Below the pieces are notes generated by a model, which did not search any database, was not told the DNA's origin, and saw only the letters and a list, made by a program, of their open reading frames with translations. A stretch of 64,000 nt of DNA from JAYEHL01 sp041653935. GTDB lineage: Bacteria; Chloroflexota; Dehalococcoidia; E44-bin15. Within the stretch, counting starts at the first letter, position 1, and each line of letters opens with the position of its first letter. Location of the stretch: NCBI GenBank assembly GCA_041653935.1, contig JBAZEO010000004.1, forward strand, positions 1-64,000. The letters are read 5' to 3'. Shown piece after piece: positions 1 to 7,898 of this stretch. A program made the translations under genes and the position numbers.

Positions 1-2
1 GT

Positions 3-1427
3 CTGCTCATCATGGGAAGCGACGGCACCAACCCGCAGGCTCTCAAGGTGAATAGCGACGGCGAGCTGGCCGTCAACCTCGAGACTGCCGACATCGAGAT
101 CGGCGCCGTCGAGATCAAGAACAGCACCGACGACACCAGAGCCACGGTCGGGGCGAACGGACTCTACGTTGACGTCCAGGCTTCCGCATTGCCTACCGGC
201 GCTGCGACCGAAGCTACTGTCGCCACTCTCGCCACGGAAGCCACTCTTTCTGCGTTGAACGGCAAGGTTACCGCGTGCGACACAGGTTCTGTTACCGTCG
301 CTTCTTCGGCACTGCCGACAGGCGCCGCGACGGAAGCTACTGTCGCCACTCTCGCAACGGAAGCTACGCTTTCCTCATTAAACGGCAAGGTTACCGCGTG
401 CGACACTGGTTCTGTCACCGTCGCTTCCTCAGCGCTTCCGACAGGCGCCGCCACCGAAGCTACTGTCGCCACTCTCGCAACGGAAGCCACGCTCTCTGCG
501 TTGAACGGCAAGGTTACCGCGTGCGACACAGGTTCTGTTACTGTCGCTTCCTCAGCTCTTCCGACAGGAGCGGCTACCGAGGCAACCCTATCGACTATCG
601 ATGCCGACACCTCGTCGTTGGCCGGGTGCGTAGCTGGCACAGAGGTACAGGTAGACGTCGTAAGCTCAGCGCTTCCGACAGGAGCGGCCACCGAGGCTAC
701 ACTATCGACTTTGAACGGCAAGGTTACCGCGTGCGACACAGGTTCTGTTACCGTCGCTTCCTCAGCTCTTCCGACAGGAGCGGCCACCGAGTCCACTCTC
801 GCTACCATTGACGCTGACACGTCAGCGTTGGCCGGCTGCGTCGCCGGTACCGAGGTACAGGTAGACGTAGCGTCCATTGCCGCCGGAGACAACAACATCG
901 GAAACGTGGACATCGTAAGCCTCCCTGCTGGCAACATCGGGCAGCAGGCCATGGCAGCATCCCTATCCGTAGTCCCGGCCAATAACATCACGGATGCCAC
1001 CTACATCGGCGACATCAAGTTCGGCGAGGCGCTGCCTGCCGGTACCGCTTCCATTGGCACCGTAGGGGAGTCTACGACACCCATCTGGTCAGTCGACCAG
1101 TCCGCTGCCCTCGAAGCTTCCAGTGTGGCTAAGGCATCTGCCGGCGTCATCAGGGAGTTCGACGGGCGCATCGACAGCACGGCGCCGTCCGCCACATACT
1201 ACATCCAGTTCCTTGATGCCGCGTCGCTGCCTGCAGATGGGGCAGTCACCATGCTACGCACGCCTGTCAAGGTCATCCACACGACTGGGGCCGACAGCCT
1301 CGTGGCAGTCGACTTCCTGGCAAACGGGCTGACCGCCTCGTCAGGCATCGTCTGGTGTATCTCCAGCACCGAGTTTATTAAAACGGTCGGGGGCAACTAC
1401 GTCTCCGCCACCGTTCGCTTCGTCTAG
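3..1427 (+). CDS. Repeat-rich tail/fibre-like protein (5' end outside window)
   Basis: The frame is open to the left edge, so the gene probably starts outside the window; the ATG at 12 is preceded in frame by Leu-Leu-Ile. Most of the visible protein is an Ala/Thr-rich repeat built on ALPTGAATEAT and NGKVTACDTGSVTV. Three near-identical 41-residue units (123 bp) start at 186, then diverged copies alternate with a second unit containing LAGCVAGTEVQVDV. The last ~150 residues are not repetitive. LPTGAAT-type arrays are familiar from tail-associated and fibre-like proteins of tailed phages. It lies 5 bp before the next gene in a run of virion genes. Exact role is unknown. Confidence 0.75.
   Translation: MLIMGSDGTNPQALKVNSDGELAVNLETADIEIGAVEIKNSTDDTRATVGANGLYVDVQASALPTGAATEATVATLATEATLSALNGKVTACDTGSVTVASSALPTGAATEATVATLATEATLSSLNGKVTACDTGSVTVASSALPTGAATEATVATLATEATLSALNGKVTACDTGSVTVASSALPTGAATEATLSTIDADTSSLAGCVAGTEVQVDVVSSALPTGAATEATLSTLNGKVTACDTGSVTVASSALPTGAATESTLATIDADTSALAGCVAGTEVQVDVASIAAGDNNIGNVDIVSLPAGNIGQQAMAASLSVVPANNITDATYIGDIKFGEALPAGTASIGTVGESTTPIWSVDQSAALEASSVAKASAGVIREFDGRIDSTAPSATYYIQFLDAASLPADGAVTMLRTPVKVIHTTGADSLVAVDFLANGLTASSGIVWCISSTEFIKTVGGNYVSATVRFV
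186..554 (+). repeat. 123-bp in-frame tandem repeat, 3 copies
   Basis: Three tandem 123-bp units begin at 186, 309 and 432; each encodes 41 residues starting ALPTGAATE. Differences between copies are mostly at third codon positions, so the protein repeat is under selection. Diverged partial units continue to about 830. Confidence 0.85.
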
Positions 1428-1432
1428 CTCAT

Positions 1433-2005
1433 ATGGCTACTGAAATCACCCGTGAGGCCGGCTACATGCACGATGACCAGCTTGGCGACGTGCAGACCGC
1501 CCTCACGGGGGCGTCCCAGTACACCGAGGCCCAGGTGGGGGACACGGGGTTCATTATTCCGTGGCTTGCCGCAGGCGCTGACGACTACGTCCAGCAGAAG
1601 CTCCAGTTCAGCCACCGGAAGGCACTGGGGACGGCGATTGAGTCAATCCATGTCCATTACCTGCTGTCCGCCCAGCCGACAGCCGGCCAGACGGTTAAGC
1701 TCGACTACAAGTACGCGTGGGTCGACTTTGGGGCGGCAGTCCCGGCTCTCGTCTCCTGGACGGGAGACACGAAGACGATTACGTTCACCGGAAGCGAGGC
1801 GGCCAATACCCACTATGTCTCCGACATTGTCGAGGACATAGGTCCCCTGAGCGGGGAGCATAACTCGTCGATCCTGCTGGTGAAGGTGACGCGTAATTCA
1901 GCAGGTGACGGCGCGGATACCTATACGGGAAACTTCGGCCTGCTGTACATGGACGCACACTTCCAGACCAACCGATTAGGGTCGGCTAACGAGTACACCG
2001 ATTAG
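1433..2005 (+). CDS. Putative virion protein, 190 aa
   Basis: I do not recognise the family. The protein is acidic, rich in beta-prone stretches, and has no signal peptide or membrane segment (for example GQTVKLDYKYAWVDF and DTKTITFTGS), consistent with a beta-sandwich structural protein. It sits 5 bp after the repeat protein and 10 bp before a small membrane protein, inside the rightward virion operon. The start ATG at 1433 has no Shine-Dalgarno sequence. A minor tail or decoration protein is the likeliest job, inferred only from position and composition. Confidence 0.7.
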   Translation: MATEITREAGYMHDDQLGDVQTALTGASQYTEAQVGDTGFIIPWLAAGADDYVQQKLQFSHRKALGTAIESIHVHYLLSAQPTAGQTVKLDYKYAWVDFGAAVPALVSWTGDTKTITFTGSEAANTHYVSDIVEDIGPLSGEHNSSILLVKVTRNSAGDGADTYTGNFGLLYMDAHFQTNRLGSANEYTD

Positions 2006-2015
2006 GTGACGACAT

Positions 2016-2222
2016 ATGGACATCCAAAGCATCACGTCATTAGTTGACCTCGGGCTGGGCCCGCTGGCCTTCGTCGCCCTCCTGTACGGTGGGTGGAAGA
2101 TCATCTGCGGCCTCCAGACGATGAACACGAACCACTTGACCCACATCCAGGATGGCCTTACGAAAATGAATGAGAAGATGGATATACTCATCTCGCACTT
2201 CATGGACGAGGGCAAGAAGTAA
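2016..2222 (+). CDS. Small one-helix membrane protein, holin candidate
   Basis: A 68-residue protein with one hydrophobic helix at about residues 13-33 (LGPLAFVALLYGGWKIICG), followed by a polar amphipathic tail rich in Met, Lys and Asp. The size, single helix and charged C-terminus fit small phage holins or membrane-anchored tail chaperones. It lies among tail genes and not beside an obvious endolysin; the nearest peptidoglycan hydrolase is the M23 gene at 12,489. Holin function is therefore a guess. Confidence 0.6.
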   Translation: MDIQSITSLVDLGLGPLAFVALLYGGWKIICGLQTMNTNHLTHIQDGLTKMNEKMDILISHFMDEGKK

Positions 2223-2233
2223 CCAAGAACAAC

Positions 2234-2377
2234 ATGGCCAACAGAAACCAAGTCCAGGTGGGGCAGAGGACGTACGTGCCTACGAGAGGCGGATGCAGTA
2301 CGGAATCCCTCATGCTCATGGAGACAGGCGACACTATCCTGCTTGAGTCCGGCGACAGCCTCATCATGGAGGACTAA
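2234..2377 (+). CDS. 47-aa LESGD-repeat protein
   Basis: A short ORF starting with ATG at 2234 and ending with TAA at 2375-2377, filling the gap between two virion genes. It encodes 47 residues ending in LMLMETGDTILLESGD and SLIMED, a two- to three-fold repeat of (L/M)ESGD. I recall ILLESGD-type repeats as widespread at the ends of phage tail and fibre proteins. The leader is A-rich (AAGAACAAC). Short but well packed, so probably real. Confidence 0.55.
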   Translation: MANRNQVQVGQRTYVPTRGGCSTESLMLMETGDTILLESGDSLIMED

Positions 2378-2399
2378 TCAAAAATAAAAAAGAGACAGA

Positions 2400-4289
2400 A
2401 TGGCAAACACAAAAATCTCGGCGATGACTGCAGCCTCGTCAGTGACGGGAGCGGAGTACGTGCCGATAGTCCAGGGAGGAGCGAACAAGAAGGCAACTGT
2501 CGACGTTATTCTAGGAGAGGTGCTGCTCACGGGTACGACTCCGACGAACGGGGCAGCGGAACAGCCAGCGGTCAAGGCGAGCGGCACGATAGATAATCTG
2601 TCCGGATCGTCGGATGGGGACACGGTTACCGTGGGTACTGGGACTTACACAAGGCATTATGACCCTGGCATACCTGGCGTAGCCGCCTCCGGGTTCGTCG
2701 TGGGTGTCAGCGGTGCCATCGCGGCGGACACGGTCACCGTGGGTAGCGTGCAGTACACGGCAGCCGGGGGTGCCGGGGGTACGTGGGAAGAGAAGTCTAC
2801 GCAGACAGGTATCGGAAGTAAACAGCTTTCTTTCGGTGGGGACAACGTGGCTTTTGTACCGGGTGGTGAGGCCATATACACGAGCAGTGATTTCGGCACC
2901 ACTTGGGATAACGACTATGTAGCTAACGCATACCTGACGTCCGTATCGGTGTCGGAAGACGGTACGAAGATGGTAATGGGTGGTTATGAGAATAATATGG
3001 ACACAGGCTCCTACCTGTATATGGGTCCTGTCAATGCTCAAGGCCCATTCAACCGTTTCATGGTAAACAGTGAACAAGAGTTGGTACAGGGGTCTTGCAT
3101 ATCTGCAGACGGGGCGGTCGCGTATGCTGGTGTAGGAAATTACATGAATTACATGTCAGCCTTAGGAGTCTATAAGACCACAGACAGTGGGGTGAACTGG
3201 TCTATTGTCAGATCGTCACTGGCAGACAACATCTTTAGCAATTCCCTAAATGTCGCCTGCGACGCCGATGGTTCAGTAGTCATCTACTCTGATTGGGAAA
3301 GCTCTACTCCATACGGAAGGATATTCAAGTCGGCGGATTCCGGTTCCACTTGGGCAGAATTGCAGCCGCTTGGCGATACGGACCATAATTGGAAGGCAAT
3401 AGGTTGCAACTCAGACGGCAGCGTCATAGTCGCCTGTGAGAATAACGGGTATGTCTACATCTCCATAAATGGTGGTACGGACTGGACGACGCTGAAGAGT
3501 CAGACTGCTACATGGACGAACGTCAGGGTAAGCGATGACGGTCAGAAGATACTCTTAGGAATTTTTGCAGGGACGGTCTACAAGACAGAAAACCAGGGGT
3601 CGACGTGGACCACTGAACCTGTTACCGGTAACGCCATCGAAGCAAATTCCGATTTCAGTAGGATGGCCGCAGCGGATACTGTCAGTGGCACTTACCTGTA
3701 CGATTCTAGCGCTACCCTTCAGTGGCTCAACGGGTCAGCTTCCCCGTACTCCACGCTCGCCGAAGCCATCATTTCCGACAACACCGACATCACGGCCGTG
3801 ACGAATGCGGACAACGTTGACCTGACGGCAAGCGTCGCCGGAGCCGCGGGCAACAGTCTTCCCCTCACCCTCGGCGTAGGGAACACGGGGACAATGTCAG
3901 TCTCGCCTGTCTCGGGACACCTTGAAGGAGGCGTCGACGGTATTCCCGGGCAATACGACGAGTGGCTGAACGGCTCGGCTCAAGGCTTCGGCTCGTTAGC
4001 CGACGCCATTCTCTCTGACAATGCCGACGTGGATGCAGTGCTTGGTGGCAACCAGGTTGACCTGTCTGCCAAGGTGGCTGGCATCGCTGGCAACGACCTC
4101 AGTCTCACCACTATGTCCGGCAGCATCACGCTAACCCCGGACGACGGGTCCCTCGACGGTGGCTCGGATGTTATTCCCGCTATTCCACCAACCGCAGGCA
4201 AGTTCGCCTGCGACGGTAACGATTTGTACGTGAACAACGGCACTGACGAGAGCCCGAGCTGGGTGAACGTCACGAACAACATGATGTAA
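2400..4289 (+). CDS. Fibre-like protein with BNR (Asp-box) beta-propeller
   Basis: A 629-residue protein. The N-terminal ~40 residues (MANTKISAMTAASSVTGAEY...) resemble the start of phage fibre or head-fibre proteins of the 'TKISxLpaas' type. From about residue 160 to 400 it carries at least five Asp-box/BNR motifs: SSDFGTTW, TTDSGVNW, SADSGSTW, SINGGTDW and TENQGSTW, typical of a sialidase-like beta-propeller. Two similar C-terminal modules follow (LNGSASPYSTLAEAI and LNGSAQGFGSLADAI), each ending in LEGG or LDGG. BNR repeats in virion proteins usually bind or cut glycans. Receptor binding is the inferred role; I see no catalytic sialidase residues that I could defend. Confidence 0.75.
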   Translation: MANTKISAMTAASSVTGAEYVPIVQGGANKKATVDVILGEVLLTGTTPTNGAAEQPAVKASGTIDNLSGSSDGDTVTVGTGTYTRHYDPGIPGVAASGFVVGVSGAIAADTVTVGSVQYTAAGGAGGTWEEKSTQTGIGSKQLSFGGDNVAFVPGGEAIYTSSDFGTTWDNDYVANAYLTSVSVSEDGTKMVMGGYENNMDTGSYLYMGPVNAQGPFNRFMVNSEQELVQGSCISADGAVAYAGVGNYMNYMSALGVYKTTDSGVNWSIVRSSLADNIFSNSLNVACDADGSVVIYSDWESSTPYGRIFKSADSGSTWAELQPLGDTDHNWKAIGCNSDGSVIVACENNGYVYISINGGTDWTTLKSQTATWTNVRVSDDGQKILLGIFAGTVYKTENQGSTWTTEPVTGNAIEANSDFSRMAAADTVSGTYLYDSSATLQWLNGSASPYSTLAEAIISDNTDITAVTNADNVDLTASVAGAAGNSLPLTLGVGNTGTMSVSPVSGHLEGGVDGIPGQYDEWLNGSAQGFGSLADAILSDNADVDAVLGGNQVDLSAKVAGIAGNDLSLTTMSGSITLTPDDGSLDGGSDVIPAIPPTAGKFACDGNDLYVNNGTDESPSWVNVTNNMM

Positions 4290-4357
4290 GAGTGGAAGGC
4301 CGCTTCCGCGCCAACCCGCGGGAGCGGCCGCACCCTCGAAATAACGCAATAACACCC

Positions 4358-4585
4358 ATGGCAAAAACAGAATCCAAGAAGGCCGAGGCCGTCCGCAAGG
4401 CCAAGAGCTCCAAGAGGAGCACGGCTTCCAGGAAGGCCGCGCTGAAGCGCGTAGGCCAGGCAAAATCCACCGGTAACTTCGAGAGAATCTCCGAGAAGGC
4501 CGCGAAGAGGTACGGTTCCAAGGAGATCAGCGACAAGATCGCCGGCAAGGTCTACTGGGAGAAGGTCAGGCGCTTAGGCAAATAA
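4358..4585 (+). CDS. Small highly basic virion-operon protein, 75 aa
   Basis: The best start is the ATG at 4358 (MAKTESKKAEAV), preceded by an A-rich leader. An in-frame upstream extension to 4292 has no support. The protein is very lysine- and alanine-rich, with a helical, charged composition like a small DNA- or RNA-binding or condensing protein. It is similar in character to the small basic proteins at 31,464-32,526. No family is recognised. Position suggests that it is packaged or used in assembly; both are inference. Confidence 0.6.
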   Translation: MAKTESKKAEAVRKAKSSKRSTASRKAALKRVGQAKSTGNFERISEKAAKRYGSKEISDKIAGKVYWEKVRRLGK

Positions 4586-4597
4586 GCGACCACTCAC

Positions 4598-4906
4598 ATG
4601 CCTGCTACACAATACGTCGTCGAGTGGACGACAGACGTCGACTCGGACTCCCGCGTCGACTACGGCCTGGATACTGATTACGGCAACTTCATCTATCATG
4701 CCGAGCTGACCAAGAACCACTCGGTCACCCTTGCCGACCTGATCCCGACCTACACCTACCATTTCAAGACGACGTCAGTCGGGGTCGACTTTAATGAGGT
4801 CTCGGCCGACCAGACTTTCGTCACTACCTTCACGCTCGACGAGGCATCAAGCCTCGCGGGAACCACGAACTCGCCATCAGGGTCGAACTTCGCTGGGTTA
4901 AGCTAA
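4598..4906 (+). CDS. Single fibronectin-III-like domain protein
   Basis: A 102-residue protein that is essentially one Fn3-like domain: an opening strand VVEWTTDVDSDSRVDYG, then HSVTLADLIPTYTYHFKTTS and the closing ADQTFVT. The pattern W-T-T-D...S-x-V-x-Y-G...L-P-x-T-x-Y-x-F is that of Fn3 and purple-acid-phosphatase N-terminal domains. Stand-alone Ig/Fn3 domains are common in tail and capsid decoration proteins, where they give weak glycan binding. It sits 9 bp before the adaptor gene. Confidence 0.65.
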   Translation: MPATQYVVEWTTDVDSDSRVDYGLDTDYGNFIYHAELTKNHSVTLADLIPTYTYHFKTTSVGVDFNEVSADQTFVTTFTLDEASSLAGTTNSPSGSNFAGLS

Positions 4907-4915
4907 AAAATATCC

Positions 4916-6016
4916 ATGCCTATCCTCCGAGCAGATAATAGGCTGTTGACCAAGTCTCAGCCTTACACGTTCACGGTCGGTAACCTCGCGTCAGGGGTCA
5001 ATGCCGTCGCCGCCGCTAGGGTGATGGATTCCGGGTTCTCCGCCGATGACTTCATCCTCGTCGGCGAGATGGGCACGGAAACTGCCGAGATCGTGCAGAT
5101 CGACAGCTTCGGCACGTCAACCTTCAACCTGAACGGCACTACGTCATTCGCCCACCCCGACACTACCCGCGTCACCCGCGTCCCGTACGACAAGGTACAG
5201 TTCTACTGGACTGCCACGGACACGTTCGACACCGATAATCCGGTCGGGGCAGCCGTGACGGTCCATACCGATTCCTGGTACACGCAAGTGGATGACACGT
5301 CCCATTCCACGGGGTACGGGTGGGCGGTGTTCCTCAATTCCGACAGCGGCGACATCGCGGCTTCAACGTCGCCGATACCGTACTCCAACTTCTCGCGCCG
5401 AACCGTCAAGCGGGTCCTCGATTCATTCTGGATGACGCTTGGTTCCACCGACCGCAAGCACGTCACCCTCGACATGGCCATGGAGTGGCTGAACGAGGCG
5501 TACGACAAGGTCAGCAACGCCTACGGCATGGTCAACGAGGATCATGCCTCGTCCGACGGCACCGACACCATAGCCGTCGTGTCCGGCACATCTAAGTACC
5601 TCCTGCCGGAGGACTTCGACGAGATGCTGTACATGACAGTCGACGGCACTAGGCTTGATCCCACGCCGTCGCGCGACACGTACGACAGCGGCGACTGGAT
5701 TGACACTCGCTACACGATCCGCGGGCAGTACATCGAGTTCTCCCCCGCGCCGACGTCGGACTACACCGTCACCTACAGGTACCAGAAGCTCCAGGCTGAG
5801 CTGACGTCATACCACCAGGTAATCGACCTGCCGAAGCGCGGCTTCAACATCCTCAAGGACTACATGCTCTTCCGCGCCTCCACGGCGACCAAGCGTCCGG
5901 ACCTTGCCGCGCACTACGCGCTCTTCGACAATGAGGTCAAGGAGATAGTGGCCCAGGCGATCAACCTGGATAATTCCATGGACTCGTTCGGAATCTCCGA
6001 CCAGGCCTGGAGCTAA
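4916..6016 (+). CDS. Head-tail adaptor protein (T7 gp11-like position)
   Basis: A 366-residue protein. The N-terminal ~150 residues look like an added beta-rich domain; the C-terminal half (from RRTVKRVLDSFWMTLG) has the helical-plus-beta layout of podovirus adaptors, including ISPLPEDFDEM-like and IEFSPAPTSDYTVTYRYQ segments and a helical C-terminus. The sequence similarity is only what I can judge by eye, but the gene is followed directly by a large beta-propeller protein, as T7 gp11 is followed by gp12. The adaptor would join the portal ring to the nozzle. The N-terminal extension is unusual for the family. Confidence 0.55.
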   Translation: MPILRADNRLLTKSQPYTFTVGNLASGVNAVAAARVMDSGFSADDFILVGEMGTETAEIVQIDSFGTSTFNLNGTTSFAHPDTTRVTRVPYDKVQFYWTATDTFDTDNPVGAAVTVHTDSWYTQVDDTSHSTGYGWAVFLNSDSGDIAASTSPIPYSNFSRRTVKRVLDSFWMTLGSTDRKHVTLDMAMEWLNEAYDKVSNAYGMVNEDHASSDGTDTIAVVSGTSKYLLPEDFDEMLYMTVDGTRLDPTPSRDTYDSGDWIDTRYTIRGQYIEFSPAPTSDYTVTYRYQKLQAELTSYHQVIDLPKRGFNILKDYMLFRASTATKRPDLAAHYALFDNEVKEIVAQAINLDNSMDSFGISDQAWS

Positions 6017-6023
6017 AAACGAC

Positions 6024-7892
6024 ATGGACCAGCAACTAACTTCAATCCGCGCCCTTGACGGCATAAACTCATATGCCTCCCCGAACCTGTCGAAGGCCGG
6101 GGAGTTTCGGCACATGGAGAACGCCACCTGCGACCAGGCCGGCACCGTCAAGACGGCCAAGGGATCGACGCAACTTGGCGACGACGGGACCTCCCATTTC
6201 GCGGGCGGTATTTTTCGTTTTCCGAACGAGTACACGTCCAGCATCAGCGGGTCGCCGAGCGGCAACTGCGGCCTTTACAGGGTCGTCGGGGACGGAAACG
6301 GCACCATCCAGTACCTAGATTTCGACTATACGACATGGGTACCGCTCGCCGGACACGGCACTAACATAGGATATGAGCTGGAGTACTCCCTGCTGTCGTC
6401 GTGCATCGCCGACGGGTGCCTGTACGTTGCCGGGGGTGACGTCCCCATCCGCTACGTCATGCCAGACGGCACTACCACGTACGTGGCCCCCGGGGGTAAC
6501 CTCAACGGGGCCCCTGAAGGAAGGAAGATCGCCTACTACAAGGGCCGCCTCTACATCGGCGACTATTGGCTAGAGATCGATGGCACGCCGCGCTGGTTCC
6601 ACGACCACGTGCGCTTCTCCTCGACCCTTCTCGGCATCGTGTCCCTCGTGGAGGGCGACTTCGCCGCGGGAGCCACGACGCTGAACGTGTCGGACACCAA
6701 GTACATCCTCGCGACGGACACCCTCGAGGTGTGGCGAGGGTCTACCTTGATAGAAACGCTCACGGTCACCGGGAAGTCCGAGGCGACCGGGACGTACACG
6801 ATCACCGTCAGCGCCACTACGGCCGACATCCTCAGTTCCGACGAGCTGTGGGTCAGCGGCACCCACGACCTTGACGCCGACCGAGTCTTCCGCTGGGCGG
6901 ACGCCGGCATCGGCAACGAGGAGATGAAGCGCTACGACGACTTCGTCCTGCCCGGCGTGGAGGGCGCCAACTCGATAAACACGCTCTGCGTCGTCGGCGA
7001 CTACCTGGCGATAGCGTCCAGGGACAGTTTCGCGTGGTGGGACACCTACAGGCTCACTGGATCCGGTTTGGGCATCGGCGTCTGCTCGCCGAACGGCTTC
7101 GTATCGGCCTTCGGAAGCGGATACGGCCTGGACTATACCGGCGTCTACCAGTGGACTCCCGGATCTGCGTCCCCGAAGGTAATATCCACGCCTGTCGAGG
7201 CATACATCACGGGCGCCAAGAAGACCGACATTGAGAGGGCATCGTCCGTAAGGTCAGGCTTCCACCTCATGTGGCACCTGGGCGAGGTGACGCTCTACAA
7301 GGCAGACGGTTCGGTCGACAAGGTAATAGAAAACTGCACGATTGACTACGACATCCGCCTGGACAACTGGTACGTCCATACGGACAAGGCCATGGACTTC
7401 ATGTGCAACTGGTCGGAGGGCGAGAGGGCCAACGCGATCGCCTACCTCCAGCACGAGAGGCAGGTGCCTTACGTCGTCAAGGCGTTCGAGGCATTTTACG
7501 GGGACAAGGAGGACGACGGCAGCTCCAGCGAGGAGGAGGTCTTCTTCCGCGCGGACACCGTGCCGATCCAGCTGTCCTCGACTCCGGACACCATCGCCTA
7601 CCCGTCGGCGGTAGTCATCGAGTGCGACAGGGGCAGCGGCGGGCAGGTGTTCGCCAGGCTCGACGAGGGGGAGTGGTATCAGCTGAAGGGAGAGTTCAAC
7701 AAGGGCGTGAGCGTCATACCGGTGACCTCCCCTAACCCCGACGAGCTTACCCCGCCGAAGTGCCGCAGGATATCGTTCTCGCTAAGGCACTCGATGCCGA
7801 ACGGCACGCGGGTGACCTCGCTTTCCGTGAGGTTCGCGCAGTCCCTCGAGGACGCTGACGGGCTGCAGATCGAGTCGAACATCACCCAATAG
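6024..7892 (+). CDS. Tail nozzle/hub beta-propeller protein (T7 gp12-/P22 gp10-like)
   Basis: A 622-residue protein with repeated propeller-blade-like sequence (LYVAGGDVPIRYVM, GRLYIGDYWLEI, VVGDYLAIASRDSFAWWD, LDYTGVYQWTPG). An inserted small domain around residues 205-280 begins EGDFAAGATTLNVSD. The opening, about a gene list of 'SIRALDGINSYASPNLSKAGEF', matches the usual start of podovirus nozzle and stabilisation proteins, which list parameters of loaded variables in a blade pattern. It follows the adaptor by 7 bp, which strengthens the call. It would form the tail tube tip through which DNA leaves. Confidence 0.6.
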   Translation: MDQQLTSIRALDGINSYASPNLSKAGEFRHMENATCDQAGTVKTAKGSTQLGDDGTSHFAGGIFRFPNEYTSSISGSPSGNCGLYRVVGDGNGTIQYLDFDYTTWVPLAGHGTNIGYELEYSLLSSCIADGCLYVAGGDVPIRYVMPDGTTTYVAPGGNLNGAPEGRKIAYYKGRLYIGDYWLEIDGTPRWFHDHVRFSSTLLGIVSLVEGDFAAGATTLNVSDTKYILATDTLEVWRGSTLIETLTVTGKSEATGTYTITVSATTADILSSDELWVSGTHDLDADRVFRWADAGIGNEEMKRYDDFVLPGVEGANSINTLCVVGDYLAIASRDSFAWWDTYRLTGSGLGIGVCSPNGFVSAFGSGYGLDYTGVYQWTPGSASPKVISTPVEAYITGAKKTDIERASSVRSGFHLMWHLGEVTLYKADGSVDKVIENCTIDYDIRLDNWYVHTDKAMDFMCNWSEGERANAIAYLQHERQVPYVVKAFEAFYGDKEDDGSSSEEEVFFRADTVPIQLSSTPDTIAYPSAVVIECDRGSGGQVFARLDEGEWYQLKGEFNKGVSVIPVTSPNPDELTPPKCRRISFSLRHSMPNGTRVTSLSVRFAQSLEDADGLQIESNITQ

Positions 7893-7898
7893 AAAAAT

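Noticed and set aside
164..1000. Long minus-strand ORF opposite the tail repeat protein
   Set aside because: It mirrors the 123-bp repeats of the plus-strand gene; codon pattern and neighbours support only the plus strand.
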